64,000 bases of DNA from Aquimarina sp. BL5 (GCF_003443675.1 NZ_CP031963.1:4363501-4427500); one strand, 5' to 3'. Counted from the first letter of the stretch, positions 8,956 through 18,732 are shown. Notes: generated by a model not told the origin, from the letters alone. Program-made: numbers and translations.

Positions 8956-11595
8956 ATGCAAAAGAAAACAATTATGTATGCATATGAATATGGTATCAGG
9001 AATTTTGATAAAAAATACCAGCCATTTCCAAATATTACCGTTTTCAATGATAAAATTGAAATACTAGATGAAAATAATACTGCAACAACAGGATTCGGAA
9101 TTTATCAAGAAATTACATTGCTAGAAGATACTAATAAAGCTGAACTGAAAGAGTCAGGAACTATATATCCTGCGATAGTAGTAGAAGATTATCTGATTCC
9201 TCAAGAGGTTTTTTTAAATACCGAAGAACAAAGAAGAGTGGATCAACTGAATAGAGAATTTGATGTTTTCTTATTTGAAACTAAATTCTTTATTCATATT
9301 CCAGAAAGTAATGTATTAGATGAGGTAGTAATAACGGCTCAAGGAATCGGAAGAAAAACTAAATTTCCTCCTAGGCTTACAGAGCTTAATGATGAATTGA
9401 ATCAGAAAAAAACATCCATTGTTCTTTTTATCTCTAATGATGGTGTAAAACTAGAAAGAGCTTATCAGAAAACAACGGATATTTTACATAATGAACTAGT
9501 GTTATTCATTGAGAAAAATGATAAGTATAATCTTTTTGGATCTGTTATTAGAATACGTTCTGGAAATTCAATCTCGCAAAATGCTGATCTTCCGTTTAAG
9601 GATATTACAAAATTGGCAAGAGTATATGACTTAGATGTTAGCAGGGGAGCTGTGCTCGAAGTATTGCAAGATCACCTGCAAGATAAGAGTAGTAACTTTT
9701 ATTTTATAAGAAAAGCACTGCTTTGGGGAAGTCGTGTTAGTAAGATTCCTGTGAATTTTGCTTTAGGGAAGATAGCGGATGCGATGGATGAAGTTTCCAA
9801 AGCGATCGAGAATAACCTAAAAATTGGAGATAATTATTACAAAGCGTATGATCAGGAAGGTAATATATCCAAAACCTATACACCTATATTACCTGGATTC
9901 AATTTGATTCAAACTGCGGATAAAGCAAACGAAAACGCAGATAATGAACAGGTATTCATTCAGTTTACTAAAATTCTGAATGTACTAGAAGCTCAGATTC
10001 AGCGCGGAGTGGATGCTTTACAGATAGATTCGCTTAAAAAGTATATCAAAAGGAGACTTCGGGTATTATTTGATGTAATCAAAGAAGCCAAAGGTTTTAT
10101 CAAAGATATTATTGGGCAGGCGATTGAATTTATCAAAACCTCCTTTGTTTTTATCAATGCTTTTTTGGTAGGGATTATCAATAGTCTGGTAGATGTAGTA
10201 AAAGGGATTTTTGATATCATCAGCTTGATTTGCAAAGCCGTTGTCGGGTTAAATAATGTACAGCAGAATACCCTGGAAAATCCGAGTTCTCAATTTAGTC
10301 TATTTATGGAGATGTTTGAGAATGCTTTGGAAACTACTGTAAAGTTGTTTACGCTCAAAAATATTAAGGCAACTTTTGTATTTATGGGAAAATTATTCGT
10401 GCGTTTTATTACATCGCCACCAAGTATCAATATTACCGGAGATTCTCTGGGATATGGTATTGGATATCTGATTGGTTTTATAGTAGAAGAAGTAGTGTTT
10501 GGGATTCTTACGGGAGGTGCAAAAACCGTGGGAACGGCTTTGCAGTTGGCTGTTAAGTCCTACGCATCTTTAGCTAAAGGAGCTTATAAAGCAGTAAGAA
10601 AAACAGTAACTATGAGTGTAGATACCTTTTTGTCACTCATAGCTGTTATACGTAAAAAACTCGAAGATTTTCCTAAGATATTAAAGGATCTGGAGAAATG
10701 GTTGAATGATGTTTTGGCATTTGTAAAGGCGGAGGCTGCCGTAGGAGCTAAGTTTCAAGGATTATTTTCTTTAGACCCTTTATCGGCGGTTGCTATTAGA
10801 AAGCTTGGTAAGAAAACTATTGAAGAGTTAGGGAAAGTTGGAGTTAAGTTTGGAAAGAATCCGGAAACACTTAAATACGAAATCCAATACAAAGGCCTCA
10901 TCATTCAAAGTTTTGAAAAAGAAAAGGATTTGGTTAAAGAATTGTCTGAGATCATTAAGAAGAAAGAAGATGATTTGTTGAAGTATTTGGATGAACAAAT
11001 AAGTTTTAGAAAATCTCAAATTGACTTATTAGAAGATTGGGATAAAATACAAATAAGTGGAAGGGGAAGAAGAAGAGGTCAGAGGTTGAAAAAGGCTGAT
11101 ATTAGATTGATCAGCAAAAAACTTGATGAATTAGGAGTAGAATTGGAGTTACATTCCGTGAATAGTTCTGAAGTCATTAAGGGTTTTTTCTTAAGTAAAG
11201 GAAGGAGTGTTAAAATGCCTAAATCTGCCGCGGCTATTTTTATAACTGATGGTGTGAAAATGAAAATTGTTTTAAGAAAAGGTGCTACAATCTATGAGTT
11301 TTTCCATGAATTTATGCATTTTAGACATGCTAAAGAATTAGGTTTAAAAAGGTATCTAAAATTAGGCGGTAAAGGTACTTCTGGAGAATTGATTAAAGAA
11401 ACATTTGTTTTCAACAAATTAATCAATAATAGAAATTATCTCACCAAAGAAGAAATTGAACATGCATTATGGTATATTAATGAGCGAATTAGGAGTGTGT
11501 TTGGAAAGGATCCTGTCATCCCTAGTTTTAGTTTAGATGATATACCAACTGTCAGAAAACAAATAGATATAAATAAAATTATTAATAAAAAATAA
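8956..11595 (+). CDS. Polymorphic toxin with C-terminal zinc metallopeptidase domain
   Basis: An 879-residue multidomain protein. The N-terminal ~140 residues are beta-rich. The middle (~370-560) carries amphipathic/hydrophobic helices (FIKTSFVFINAFLVGIINSL, later a Gly-rich YGIGYLIGFIVEE) that could insert into or cross a membrane. The C-terminal ~180 residues hold an HEFMHFRH motif (H-E-x-x-H zinc site) followed by an E in SGELIKETFVFNKL and a helical tail. This matches the zincin-like Tox-MPTase type of polymorphic toxins. No signal peptide or T9SS domain is present. A small gene seven bases downstream is positioned as the immunity gene. The toxic activity (peptidase on a target-cell protein) is inferred from the motif. 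Confidence 0.75.
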   Translation: MQKKTIMYAYEYGIRNFDKKYQPFPNITVFNDKIEILDENNTATTGFGIYQEITLLEDTNKAELKESGTIYPAIVVEDYLIPQEVFLNTEEQRRVDQLNREFDVFLFETKFFIHIPESNVLDEVVITAQGIGRKTKFPPRLTELNDELNQKKTSIVLFISNDGVKLERAYQKTTDILHNELVLFIEKNDKYNLFGSVIRIRSGNSISQNADLPFKDITKLARVYDLDVSRGAVLEVLQDHLQDKSSNFYFIRKALLWGSRVSKIPVNFALGKIADAMDEVSKAIENNLKIGDNYYKAYDQEGNISKTYTPILPGFNLIQTADKANENADNEQVFIQFTKILNVLEAQIQRGVDALQIDSLKKYIKRRLRVLFDVIKEAKGFIKDIIGQAIEFIKTSFVFINAFLVGIINSLVDVVKGIFDIISLICKAVVGLNNVQQNTLENPSSQFSLFMEMFENALETTVKLFTLKNIKATFVFMGKLFVRFITSPPSINITGDSLGYGIGYLIGFIVEEVVFGILTGGAKTVGTALQLAVKSYASLAKGAYKAVRKTVTMSVDTFLSLIAVIRKKLEDFPKILKDLEKWLNDVLAFVKAEAAVGAKFQGLFSLDPLSAVAIRKLGKKTIEELGKVGVKFGKNPETLKYEIQYKGLIIQSFEKEKDLVKELSEIIKKKEDDLLKYLDEQISFRKSQIDLLEDWDKIQISGRGRRRGQRLKKADIRLISKKLDELGVELELHSVNSSEVIKGFFLSKGRSVKMPKSAAAIFITDGVKMKIVLRKGATIYEFFHEFMHFRHAKELGLKRYLKLGGKGTSGELIKETFVFNKLINNRNYLTKEEIEHALWYINERIRSVFGKDPVIPSFSLDDIPTVRKQIDINKIINKK

Positions 11596-11602
11596 CTTCA
11601 AT

Positions 11603-11890
11603 ATGATTAGTAAAAAGGAAGCTTTGGATATAGCTCTTAAGATTTTAGAGGAAAAAAGTGTTGAATATTCTAGTATTGATAAAGAAGACGATGTTAGATT
11701 CAAATCTAAGGCGGATTTGTCATCTCCAATTCCTTTTGGAAAATATAAGGGCCAAAAAATTAATATTTATATGGTCACATATGGAGAGATTTGGGGTTTA
11801 GAAGAGCGAACTATGGGGATAGATATAAATGCTGAAACTGGTGAACCTCTTTATATTATTACTCCTCACGGTTTTGAAGAGTTGGAATAA
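11603..11890 (+). CDS. Probable immunity protein for the metallopeptidase toxin
   Basis: A 95-residue acidic, single-domain protein with no signal peptide. It starts seven bases after the toxin stop, the usual position of a cognate immunity gene. N-terminal helix (KKEALDIALKILEEK) followed by beta strands (INIYMVTYGEIWG, PLYIITPHG). I cannot assign an Imm family, so the role rests on position and size. Confidence 0.6.
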   Translation: MISKKEALDIALKILEEKSVEYSSIDKEDDVRFKSKADLSSPIPFGKYKGQKINIYMVTYGEIWGLEERTMGIDINAETGEPLYIITPHGFEELE

Positions 11891-11897
11891 AAATTAT

Positions 11898-12008
11898 GGT
11901 AACATTTTCATTTGGTATCATGATATGGATGAAGGTGAGGATATTGAGTTCTTAGCAAGTTCATTTAAAGAATTTCTGAATGGCTTAAGTGATGAGCAAG
12001 AGCTTTAA
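11898..12008 (+). pseudogene. Remnant of a SUKH/SMI1-KNR4-type immunity gene
   Basis: The frame GNIFIWYHDMDEGEDIEFLA...SFKEFLNGL ends at a stop at 12006-12008. This looks like the C-terminal end of SUKH-1 proteins, where a strand (G-x-I/V-Y/F-x-W/Y-H/D), an acidic loop and the helix SF-x-EFL occur in that order. There is no upstream part, so only about 36 codons survive. It follows the intact immunity gene, as expected of a displaced toxin/immunity cassette. Confidence 0.65.
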
Positions 12009-12042
12009 AAATATTTCTAGTTATTTTAGATAACAGAACTTT

Positions 12043-12070
12043 AAAACCGCTCAATTCGAGCGGTTTTTTT
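12043..12070 (+). terminator. Intrinsic terminator of the toxin locus
   Basis: A 10-bp stem (AAAACCGCTC / GAGCGGTTTT, loop AATTC) runs into eight or more T residues. It closes the plus-strand transcript that includes the toxin and immunity genes. Confidence 0.85.
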
Positions 12071-12289
12071 TATTCTTTTTTCTCGTAATAGTAGCTTTTT
12101 ACAGTACTGGTGATAGGGTGGTTTAACTAGTTAATCTATTGAAATACTGGAGTGTATGTTAGTTAAAAGATCTGTTGTTCTGCGGGGTTTTTATTCTTTT
12201 TTAACTTATCTTTAGGATTAATAAACCAATTTAACTGTATTGACCGCTACTTAACCAAAGTATGTCTCACACAAACACTCTTAAAAACC

Positions 12290-15200
12290 ATGAAGAAAAA
12301 ATTAACGCTTGCCTTATGGGTCTGTATGATCCTAGGCACTTCACTATTTGCACAGCAAACCCAAAAACAACGAGCTATTGAATACCTAAACCTAAAAGGA
12401 GAGGTGATATTCGATATCGTTATAAGCAATCCTTCTCAACTACAATCTATCACTCAGGAGTTATCCATTGTTCATTATGATGAAGCTACAGGAATCGTAA
12501 AACTAATGGCGAATCAAATGCAGTTTGATCAGTTTCTGCAAAAAAATATACCTTTTACAACAACACAGGAAGATAATATCATAGGGTATAGAACGATGAC
12601 ATCAGACTTATCTGTAAAAGCAGCTACATTTCCACTAACTGCATATCCTACATATGCCGATTATGTAAGTATGATGAATGATTTTGCAACTAATAATCCT
12701 ACCATATGCCAAGTAGAAAATATAGGCGCTACTACAGAAGGAGATAAATCCTTGCTTTTTGTGAAGCTGTCCGATAATGTGGGGTCAAACGAACAAGAAC
12801 CACGAGTAATGTATACTTCTTCAATGCACGGAGATGAGATTGCAGGATATCCTATGATGCTCAATCTGATTGATTTTTTACTAACTACATATAATGATAC
12901 ATCGCATCCAAGACATGCAGAGATTAAACAACTATTGGATAATAATGAGGTGTGGATTAACCCATTAGCAAATCCAGATGGAACGTATAGGAATAGTGCA
13001 AATAATACATCCGTAGCAAATGCAACTAGAGGTAATGCCAATAACGTAGATCTTAATCGAAACTATCCTGATCCGGATGATGGAACAAATCCTGATGGGA
13101 ATAGTCATCAGATAGAAACGCAACGATTTATGGATTTTGCAGCCTCTAAACATTTTGTACTATCGGCTAATTTTCATGGAGGAATTGAACTTATTAATTA
13201 TCCTTGGGATACGTATGCTGGAGCACATCCTGATGAGGACTATTTTGTACACGTATCAGAAGAATACAGAGATTTTTGTCAGCAGAATAGCCCTAATGGA
13301 TATTTTGATGCACTGAATAATGGAATTACCAATGGTTATGCTTGGTACGAAGTGCAAGGAGGACGACAAGATTATCAGATATATTATCATAAAGGAAGAG
13401 AAGTAACAGTAGAACTTTCTAATGCCAAAACACCGCCAGCGAATCAGTTAGTGAATTTTTGGAACTATAATCAAGAAGCTTTGATTGGTTTTCTGAAACA
13501 AGTAAACTATGGGATACGCGGTGTTGTTACAGATGCTGTGACTAATCAAGCGATTGATGCTAAAGTAACTGTCGTAGGAAAAGAGACCTACGAAACCTGG
13601 ACACCAACAGAATTACCAGAAGGAGATTATTATCGGCCTATCAAATCTGGAACTTACACTTTAGTTTATGAAGCAGAATGCTACGAATCAAAAACAATCA
13701 CCGGAGTCACGATTGCAGATGGTCAAGCAGTAATCCAAGATGTACAGTTAACTCCTATTGGAGCGGTTGCACCAACAGGATTGGTTGCATCTTCGGTACA
13801 ATCAACTAGTGCTAGCCTAAGTTGGTCTGGTAGTGCTGGAGCTACCTTTGATGTTCGATATAGGGAAACCGGAACTACGAATTGGACTGTGGTTTCTGCT
13901 AATACGAACACTACGAATCTTACGAATCTTACGACAGAAACGGCTTATGAAGTCCAAGTACGTAGTATATGTGCAGGTGCAACTACATCTCCATATAGTA
14001 GTTCAATAACTTTTACTACAACAGGAGTACCTGCTTGTTCAGGAATTTCTACATTTCCATATACAGAAGGTTTTGAATCCAGTGTAGGTGTATGGGTAAA
14101 TGCTACAGGCGATGATATTAATTGGACTCGTGATAGTAATGGAACACCGTCTAACGGAACAGGACCATCCTCAGCTCAGGAAGGTTCATTTTATATGTTT
14201 ACCGAAGCTTCTGGTAATGGAAATGGATATCCTGGGAAAATAGCTTTGCTGGATAGTCCTTGTGTTGATCTCGAAGCGTTAACTGGCGCAACATTAGAAT
14301 TTGGATATCATATGAATGGAACTAACATGGGGTCATTAGAGGTGTTGGTAAGTACTGATAATGGAGTTAATTACACTTCGCTTTGGGGTAGAAACGGAAG
14401 TCAAGGAGATCAATGGAACCAGGCTTCTATAGAACTTTCTGCATATGCCGGATCTGTAATCAAGCTTCAGTTTAAAGGTACTACAGGAAATGGATTCCGA
14501 AGTGATATGGCTATTGATGATCTTAAGATCATTTCTACAACTCCTGATACGCAAGCTCCATCTACACCAACCAATGTAACAGCATCAAATATTACTGGAA
14601 CTACCGTTGATTTATCTTGGAATGCATCTACGGATAATATTGGGGTTTCTGAATATGAAATTTATGAAGGAACTACTTTAATAGCTACATCTACCACTGC
14701 TAATACTACGGTTAGTGGATTGAATCCTAATTCAGAATACACATTGGTTATAGTGGCTAAAGATGCCGCAGGAAATAGTTCCTTAGCAAGTGATTCTGTA
14801 ACTTTTACCACTTCAGGAGTTGTAATAACGTATTGCAGCAGTCAAGGTAATAATGTAAATGATGAATATATCGATTATGTAAGTATTGGAGGAATCGATA
14901 ATACTTCTGCAGCTACTAGCGGGTATACAGATTATACAAACTTAACAGGTGCTGTGTCTTATGGACAAAATACGATTGTATTAAGCCTTAATTATACTGG
15001 AACGGTTTATACAGAATATTGGAATGTGTGGATTGATTATAACCAAGATGGAACTTTTGATACTTCAGAGTTAATAGTTTCAGAATCTACACGTAGTGAT
15101 GCAAATCAATCCTATGATTTTACGGTGCCATCTAGTGCATCAACAGGAGCCACAAGAATGCGTGTAAGTTTAAAGTACAATGCTACTGCTACTCCTTGTG

Positions 15201-15523
15201 AAACATTTACATATGGAGAAGTAGAAGATTATACCGTAAATATCGGAGGGGCGACTGCTTCAAGAGCGAATGTTACAAGTAGCTTGAAAACTAGAGGAAC
15301 GCTTCAATTGTATCCTAACCCTGTGACAGAAGGAGTCTTGTTTATTAGTGGTCTTCCACGTCAAGATGCTAGTATTACGATCTATAATTACGCCGGTCAA
15401 AAGGTAATAAGTAAAGAAATGACAGATGGGAATATTGATGTAAGTAGTTTGTCTAATGGCTTGTATCTTTTGCAGGTAGGAAATGATGCTGACAAAAAAA
15501 TCAAGAGATTTATAATACAATAA
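12290..15523 (+). CDS. Secreted M14 zinc carboxypeptidase with FN3, MAM-like and GEVED domains (T9SS)
   Basis: Extracellular peptidase of 1077 residues. Signal peptide at 1-21 (ends SLFAQQ). The M14 domain (~115-400) has the zinc pair in HGDE (H180/E183), the arginine in LNRNYPDP, the third zinc ligand in NFHGG and the catalytic glutamate in TVELS. A carboxypeptidase-regulatory-like beta domain follows (~405-490), then FN3 (~495-580), a MAM/CUB-like segment (~585-755), a second FN3 (~760-845), a GEVED domain (~850-990, ending YGEVEDYTV) and a T9SS type A sorting domain (LYPNPVTEG ... IKRFIIQ). It is flanked by terminators on both sides, so it is an independent unit between the toxin and lysis genes. 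Confidence 0.9.
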   Translation: MKKKLTLALWVCMILGTSLFAQQTQKQRAIEYLNLKGEVIFDIVISNPSQLQSITQELSIVHYDEATGIVKLMANQMQFDQFLQKNIPFTTTQEDNIIGYRTMTSDLSVKAATFPLTAYPTYADYVSMMNDFATNNPTICQVENIGATTEGDKSLLFVKLSDNVGSNEQEPRVMYTSSMHGDEIAGYPMMLNLIDFLLTTYNDTSHPRHAEIKQLLDNNEVWINPLANPDGTYRNSANNTSVANATRGNANNVDLNRNYPDPDDGTNPDGNSHQIETQRFMDFAASKHFVLSANFHGGIELINYPWDTYAGAHPDEDYFVHVSEEYRDFCQQNSPNGYFDALNNGITNGYAWYEVQGGRQDYQIYYHKGREVTVELSNAKTPPANQLVNFWNYNQEALIGFLKQVNYGIRGVVTDAVTNQAIDAKVTVVGKETYETWTPTELPEGDYYRPIKSGTYTLVYEAECYESKTITGVTIADGQAVIQDVQLTPIGAVAPTGLVASSVQSTSASLSWSGSAGATFDVRYRETGTTNWTVVSANTNTTNLTNLTTETAYEVQVRSICAGATTSPYSSSITFTTTGVPACSGISTFPYTEGFESSVGVWVNATGDDINWTRDSNGTPSNGTGPSSAQEGSFYMFTEASGNGNGYPGKIALLDSPCVDLEALTGATLEFGYHMNGTNMGSLEVLVSTDNGVNYTSLWGRNGSQGDQWNQASIELSAYAGSVIKLQFKGTTGNGFRSDMAIDDLKIISTTPDTQAPSTPTNVTASNITGTTVDLSWNASTDNIGVSEYEIYEGTTLIATSTTANTTVSGLNPNSEYTLVIVAKDAAGNSSLASDSVTFTTSGVVITYCSSQGNNVNDEYIDYVSIGGIDNTSAATSGYTDYTNLTGAVSYGQNTIVLSLNYTGTVYTEYWNVWIDYNQDGTFDTSELIVSESTRSDANQSYDFTVPSSASTGATRMRVSLKYNATATPCETFTYGEVEDYTVNIGGATASRANVTSSLKTRGTLQLYPNPVTEGVLFISGLPRQDASITIYNYAGQKVISKEMTDGNIDVSSLSNGLYLLQVGNDADKKIKRFIIQ

Positions 15524-15564
15524 AAATTCCCTTCTTTTAGAAGAGAGATTATGTATTTTTTTAG

Positions 15565-15606
15565 AAAGCTGGATTCTATGGTTCTTACCTAGGATTCAGC
15601 TTTTTT
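15565..15606 (+). terminator. Intrinsic terminator after the M14 peptidase
   Basis: A 12-base imperfect stem (AAGCTGGATTCTA paired with TAGGATTCAGCTT, with G-T pairs) is followed by TTTTTT. Confidence 0.8.
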
Positions 15607-16015
15607 CTTCTTCGAGAACAGTTAATAATCCGAAATAGTAAATAGCCGGTTTTGCTCCCGTAGTTGCAGTAAGTAAAGGGAGATAATCTTTATAAACCCT
15701 TGTTGTATTCGTATATTTGTATACGCTTTTCAACGTACTGGTAATCATTAGTTTTAATGACAAATTGATGATAAAAGTGTACTAACAGTTTACTGTAATT
15801 ATGTGCAAAAAAGAAAGAGATTTTTTAGGTTCCTGCAGGTTTATAATTAAGCTCTAAAATCATAACTTTTTTTGTGCAATTAATCTATTTCTAAGTAATG
15901 AGTACAATTCAAAAAGAATCCTCAAAAAAGAAGTTACGAAGTTTCGTGACGAATATGATAGATTTTTTTTGAATAGGAATAATTTACAAGGAAGTAATCA
16001 AAACATTTTTAACGT
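15607..16015. other. Intergenic region before the endolysin
   Basis: About 400 bases with no convincing long gene. It contains a TATATTTG box (15712-15719) that could be a promoter -7 element for the lysis genes, and a 24-codon frame described separately. Otherwise I see nothing. Confidence 0.4.
15898..15972 (+). CDS. Possible 24-residue peptide before the lysis cassette
   Basis: ATG at 15898, stop TGA at 15970-15972: MSTIQKESSKKKLRSFVTNMIDFF. It is basic with a hydrophobic C-terminus. No strong ribosome binding site is seen. It lies 44 bases before the endolysin. It could be chance; no family known. Confidence 0.25.
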   Translation: MSTIQKESSKKKLRSFVTNMIDFF

Positions 16016-16444
16016 ATGAATATTTTAGAAATGGCGCTATCTCAGTATGGCGTTACGGAGATTAATGGCTCCAAAGATCATCCACAGATCGTTTCCTACT
16101 TTAGTGAATTAGGCTTTGATGGTGTGAAATTGAAAGATGAAACTGCCTGGTGTAGTGCATTTGCAAATTGGGTAGCTAAAAAAACTGGTTATTCTTATTC
16201 TGGTAAACTTAATGCTCGTAGTTGGCTCAATGTTGGGAAATCTACCAATACACCTAGTGTAGGAGATGTAGTGGTGCTGTGGCGTGAAAGCCCCAATAGC
16301 TGGAAAGGCCATGTTGGTTTTTTTATCAAAGAAACCAGAGGGTTTGTTTATGTTCTGGGAGGTAATCAGAACAATAAGGTGTGTATAAGTGCATATCCTA
16401 AGAATCGAGTTTTAGAGTATAAAAAATTAACAAGACATGGATAA
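16016..16444 (+). CDS. Phage-type endolysin (TIGR02594/CHAP-like cysteine peptidase)
   Basis: A 142-residue protein resembling the TIGR02594 family. The N-terminal LEMALSQYGVTEINGSKDHPQIV is followed by the catalytic cysteine in AWCSAFANWVAKK, then SWLNVGK..PSVGDVVVLWRES, the histidine in GHVGFF and VLGGNQNNKV. These are the Cys/His/Asn positions of CHAP/NlpC-P60 amidase-peptidases that cut peptidoglycan. No signal peptide, so export needs a holin, which is encoded next with an 8-base overlap. Phage lysis role by family; here possibly used to release the toxin locus products. Confidence 0.85.
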   Translation: MNILEMALSQYGVTEINGSKDHPQIVSYFSELGFDGVKLKDETAWCSAFANWVAKKTGYSYSGKLNARSWLNVGKSTNTPSVGDVVVLWRESPNSWKGHVGFFIKETRGFVYVLGGNQNNKVCISAYPKNRVLEYKKLTRHG

Positions 16445-16847
16445 AATTATAAGTATGGTATTTTGGTTGCTTACGATCCTCTCACCAGTGAACGGTGTTA
16501 TGATGACAATGGTTTTCCTAATTTTGGTGGATTTTATTACAGGTTCGTATGCGTCCTATAAAAATAAAATTCCAATAAGTAGTCAAGGTATTGGTAATAC
16601 GATCTCTAAGTTTTTTATCTATAACTTGGTAATTCTAGCATCCTTTTTATTAGAAACCTTCATCGTAGATGAGGTTCCTTTTCTTAAGATTATTGCAGGA
16701 TTTGTGGCCATTACGGAGATAAAATCTATTTTAGAAAACTTCAATAAAATTTATGGTATAGATTTATTTAAAGCATTGATGACTTTAATGAAATCCGGAG
16801 GTATTTCGGAAACCATAAATAGTATCTCGAAAGAAGGAAAAAAATAA
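16437..16847 (+). CDS. Phage holin family protein
   Basis: 136 residues with three to four hydrophobic segments (LTILSPVNGVMMTMVFLILVDF, FIYNLVILASFLLETFIV, PFLKIIAGFVAITEI) and a charged C-terminus. It resembles the phage holin/toxin-secretion holin family (VDFITGSYASYKN is a typical signature). It overlaps the endolysin gene by 8 bases, showing co-translation. It would form inner-membrane lesions that let the endolysin reach the wall. Confidence 0.85.
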   Translation: MDKIISMVFWLLTILSPVNGVMMTMVFLILVDFITGSYASYKNKIPISSQGIGNTISKFFIYNLVILASFLLETFIVDEVPFLKIIAGFVAITEIKSILENFNKIYGIDLFKALMTLMKSGGISETINSISKEGKK

Positions 16848-17047
16848 AGAGATATAGATAAACTGCTACTTTTCTGGTTATTTCTTCACTGAAATTACAA
16901 CATATACCATTTCGATAAACTTTTTACACGTTACACCTTACAGGTAGTGATATGTACAATTATGTTGTAAATCAAAGTGCCGAAATAATCAGGATGTGGC
17001 AATTTTCAAAAGGAAAATAATTTAATAATGTGCTTAAAAAAATAAAA

Positions 17048-18025
17048 ATGTCAATAAAAACAAAAGAAGAACTTAAGTCATATTTTGAAACAGGAGATAT
17101 TCCGACGGAGCAGCAATACGAGCAGTTAATAGATGGTTTTTATCACAAAAGTGAAGGGGAAATTGTAAAAAAAGTGTTGGATAATGCTGATGATCCAGTA
17201 ATAATTGAATTTACTGATGGAACTAGTGTTGATATTCCGAAATTTTGGGATATTGATCAAGTAAATGGGTTATTAGAAGCTTTGGCTGAGAAAGTTACTG
17301 TCGAAACAAATAAAGGGCTGTCTAGTAATGATTTTACAAATGCTGAAAAAGAGAAACTAGCATCCTTATCTTTATCAGGAGGCGGTAGTGTTACCGTTGA
17401 TAATGTGTTATCTGCTACTTCAGTCAACCCGGTTCGAAATAATGCGATTACGGCTGCATTAAATAACAAAGTGTCTAATTCTGAAGGGGATTATAAAGCA
17501 TTAAAAAACTCTGTTTTGAAACATGACGTTAGAACATATGCTAATGTGAAAATAGATGAAATTACTTTTGATAAAGATTTTATTGAAGTAGATAAGCTTC
17601 AGGATCCTGATGGCACGGTTATCGGAAGCTTTTTCTTTGTGAAAAATATTTACTCATCCTCTACTGGTGCATTCGCATATTTTAAAAACAAAGGAAAAAT
17701 AAAAGTTAGAGCAAATAAATATCCGCTCTCTTTTATTGTTGATACTACTAAAGAGACGTTCGTCCATAGTAATTATATAGGATATAGAATGATATCGTTT
17801 AGTGGTCCAGTAACTAATAAACTGTTAGAAGATGTTTCTTTGAAATTTGAACTTATTCAGGTTGATACAATGAATGATGAAGTAGAATCTATTAAGAATC
17901 GTGTAATTGAGAATATTGATGTTGTAAATGGATATTTACAATTATCTACAGATGCTAACTCAAGAAAAATAGTAGCTCAGGTTTCTTTAAAAACTTTAAA
18001 GGCTGCTTTGGATAAAGTAATATAG
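17048..18025 (+). CDS. Phage fibre-like structural protein
   Basis: 325 residues from ATG 17048; a GTG frame starts at 17030 but the ATG fits better. The N-terminus (IKTKEELKSYFETGDIPTEQQYEQLIDGFYHK) is a motif I associate with Bacteroidota phage tail-tip/fibre genes. The middle shows the fibre-type phrases NKGLSSNDFTNAEKEKL and SVNPVRNNAITAALNNKV, known from phage head or tail fibres. The C-terminal half is beta-rich. It sits between holin and the membrane-anchored gene, the usual place in a phage tail-end/lysis module. Confidence 0.6.
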   Translation: MSIKTKEELKSYFETGDIPTEQQYEQLIDGFYHKSEGEIVKKVLDNADDPVIIEFTDGTSVDIPKFWDIDQVNGLLEALAEKVTVETNKGLSSNDFTNAEKEKLASLSLSGGGSVTVDNVLSATSVNPVRNNAITAALNNKVSNSEGDYKALKNSVLKHDVRTYANVKIDEITFDKDFIEVDKLQDPDGTVIGSFFFVKNIYSSSTGAFAYFKNKGKIKVRANKYPLSFIVDTTKETFVHSNYIGYRMISFSGPVTNKLLEDVSLKFELIQVDTMNDEVESIKNRVIENIDVVNGYLQLSTDANSRKIVAQVSLKTLKAALDKVI

Positions 18026-18114
18026 TTACTGTGATTGGTGATGTTAAATAATAAAACCAGGTTGCATTTAGTTGTAACCTGGTAAACTTTCCGAAATTTA
18101 AAATTCTAAATTAA

Positions 18115-18732
18115 ATGTTGTATAAAATGTCAAGCAATAAGTCTTTGTTGTTTATTATAATGGTACTGTTTATTTATATTTTAATCCAAAGGCAATGTGT
18201 TAGAGAACTGGATCTAGATCCGAAACCAAAAATAACGATCGTAACCGATACGATTTGGCAAACTAAAATAGATACTTTTCATCTTCAAACAGAAAAATAT
18301 AGAACAGTATATGTCCCAAAGATCGTTACCGAGAATAATTCTGAGATATCTATCAGAGAAAAACAAGGAGTTCCAGAACAAAAAGCACATCTTTTTGAAG
18401 AAGCTAGAGAGTATAGGGATACATTGCAGAATGAAGATATAGAAATATATAGTTATGGTTTGTTGAAAGGAGAATTGTTAAAAAGCAATCTTTCTTATAA
18501 ATTGAAAGTCCCTAAGGAAATTAACACAACTACCGTTATCGAACATCCATCTGTGTATAGAAGTGGTTTATATGGTTTTGGAGAAGTAGGAGGCAATCAA
18601 GAAAAGTATAGCAATATAAGCCTTGGTCTGCAATACAACAGAAAAGGGAAATGGTTTGTAAACTACAGATTGAATTTTAGTGAGTTATCTAGCGTAACCC
18701 ATAATGTGGGTATAGGAATCAGAATCAGATAG
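18115..18732 (+). CDS. Membrane-anchored protein, possible spanin-like (phage lysis region)
   Basis: 205 residues. One N-terminal transmembrane helix (LLFIIMVLFIYILIQ), then a periplasmic-type charged region with DTIWQTKIDTFHLQ, and a C-terminal beta segment (GLYGFGEVGGNQEKYSNISLGLQYN ... GIGIRIR) that looks like a short outer-membrane-type beta domain. Similar proteins occur beside holin/endolysin genes in Bacteroidota phages, where a spanin role is plausible. The inference rests on position and topology. An alternative start is the ATG at 18127. Confidence 0.55.
   Translation: MLYKMSSNKSLLFIIMVLFIYILIQRQCVRELDLDPKPKITIVTDTIWQTKIDTFHLQTEKYRTVYVPKIVTENNSEISIREKQGVPEQKAHLFEEAREYRDTLQNEDIEIYSYGLLKGELLKSNLSYKLKVPKEINTTTVIEHPSVYRSGLYGFGEVGGNQEKYSNISLGLQYNRKGKWFVNYRLNFSELSSVTHNVGIGIRIR

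Noticed and set aside
5406..11595. Contractile injection system or type VI secretion cluster
   Set aside because: No sheath, tube, baseplate or AAA ATPase genes in the window.
4153..18732. Complete prophage
   Set aside because: No integrase, terminase, portal, capsid or attachment repeats seen; only repressor-like and lysis/fibre-like genes.
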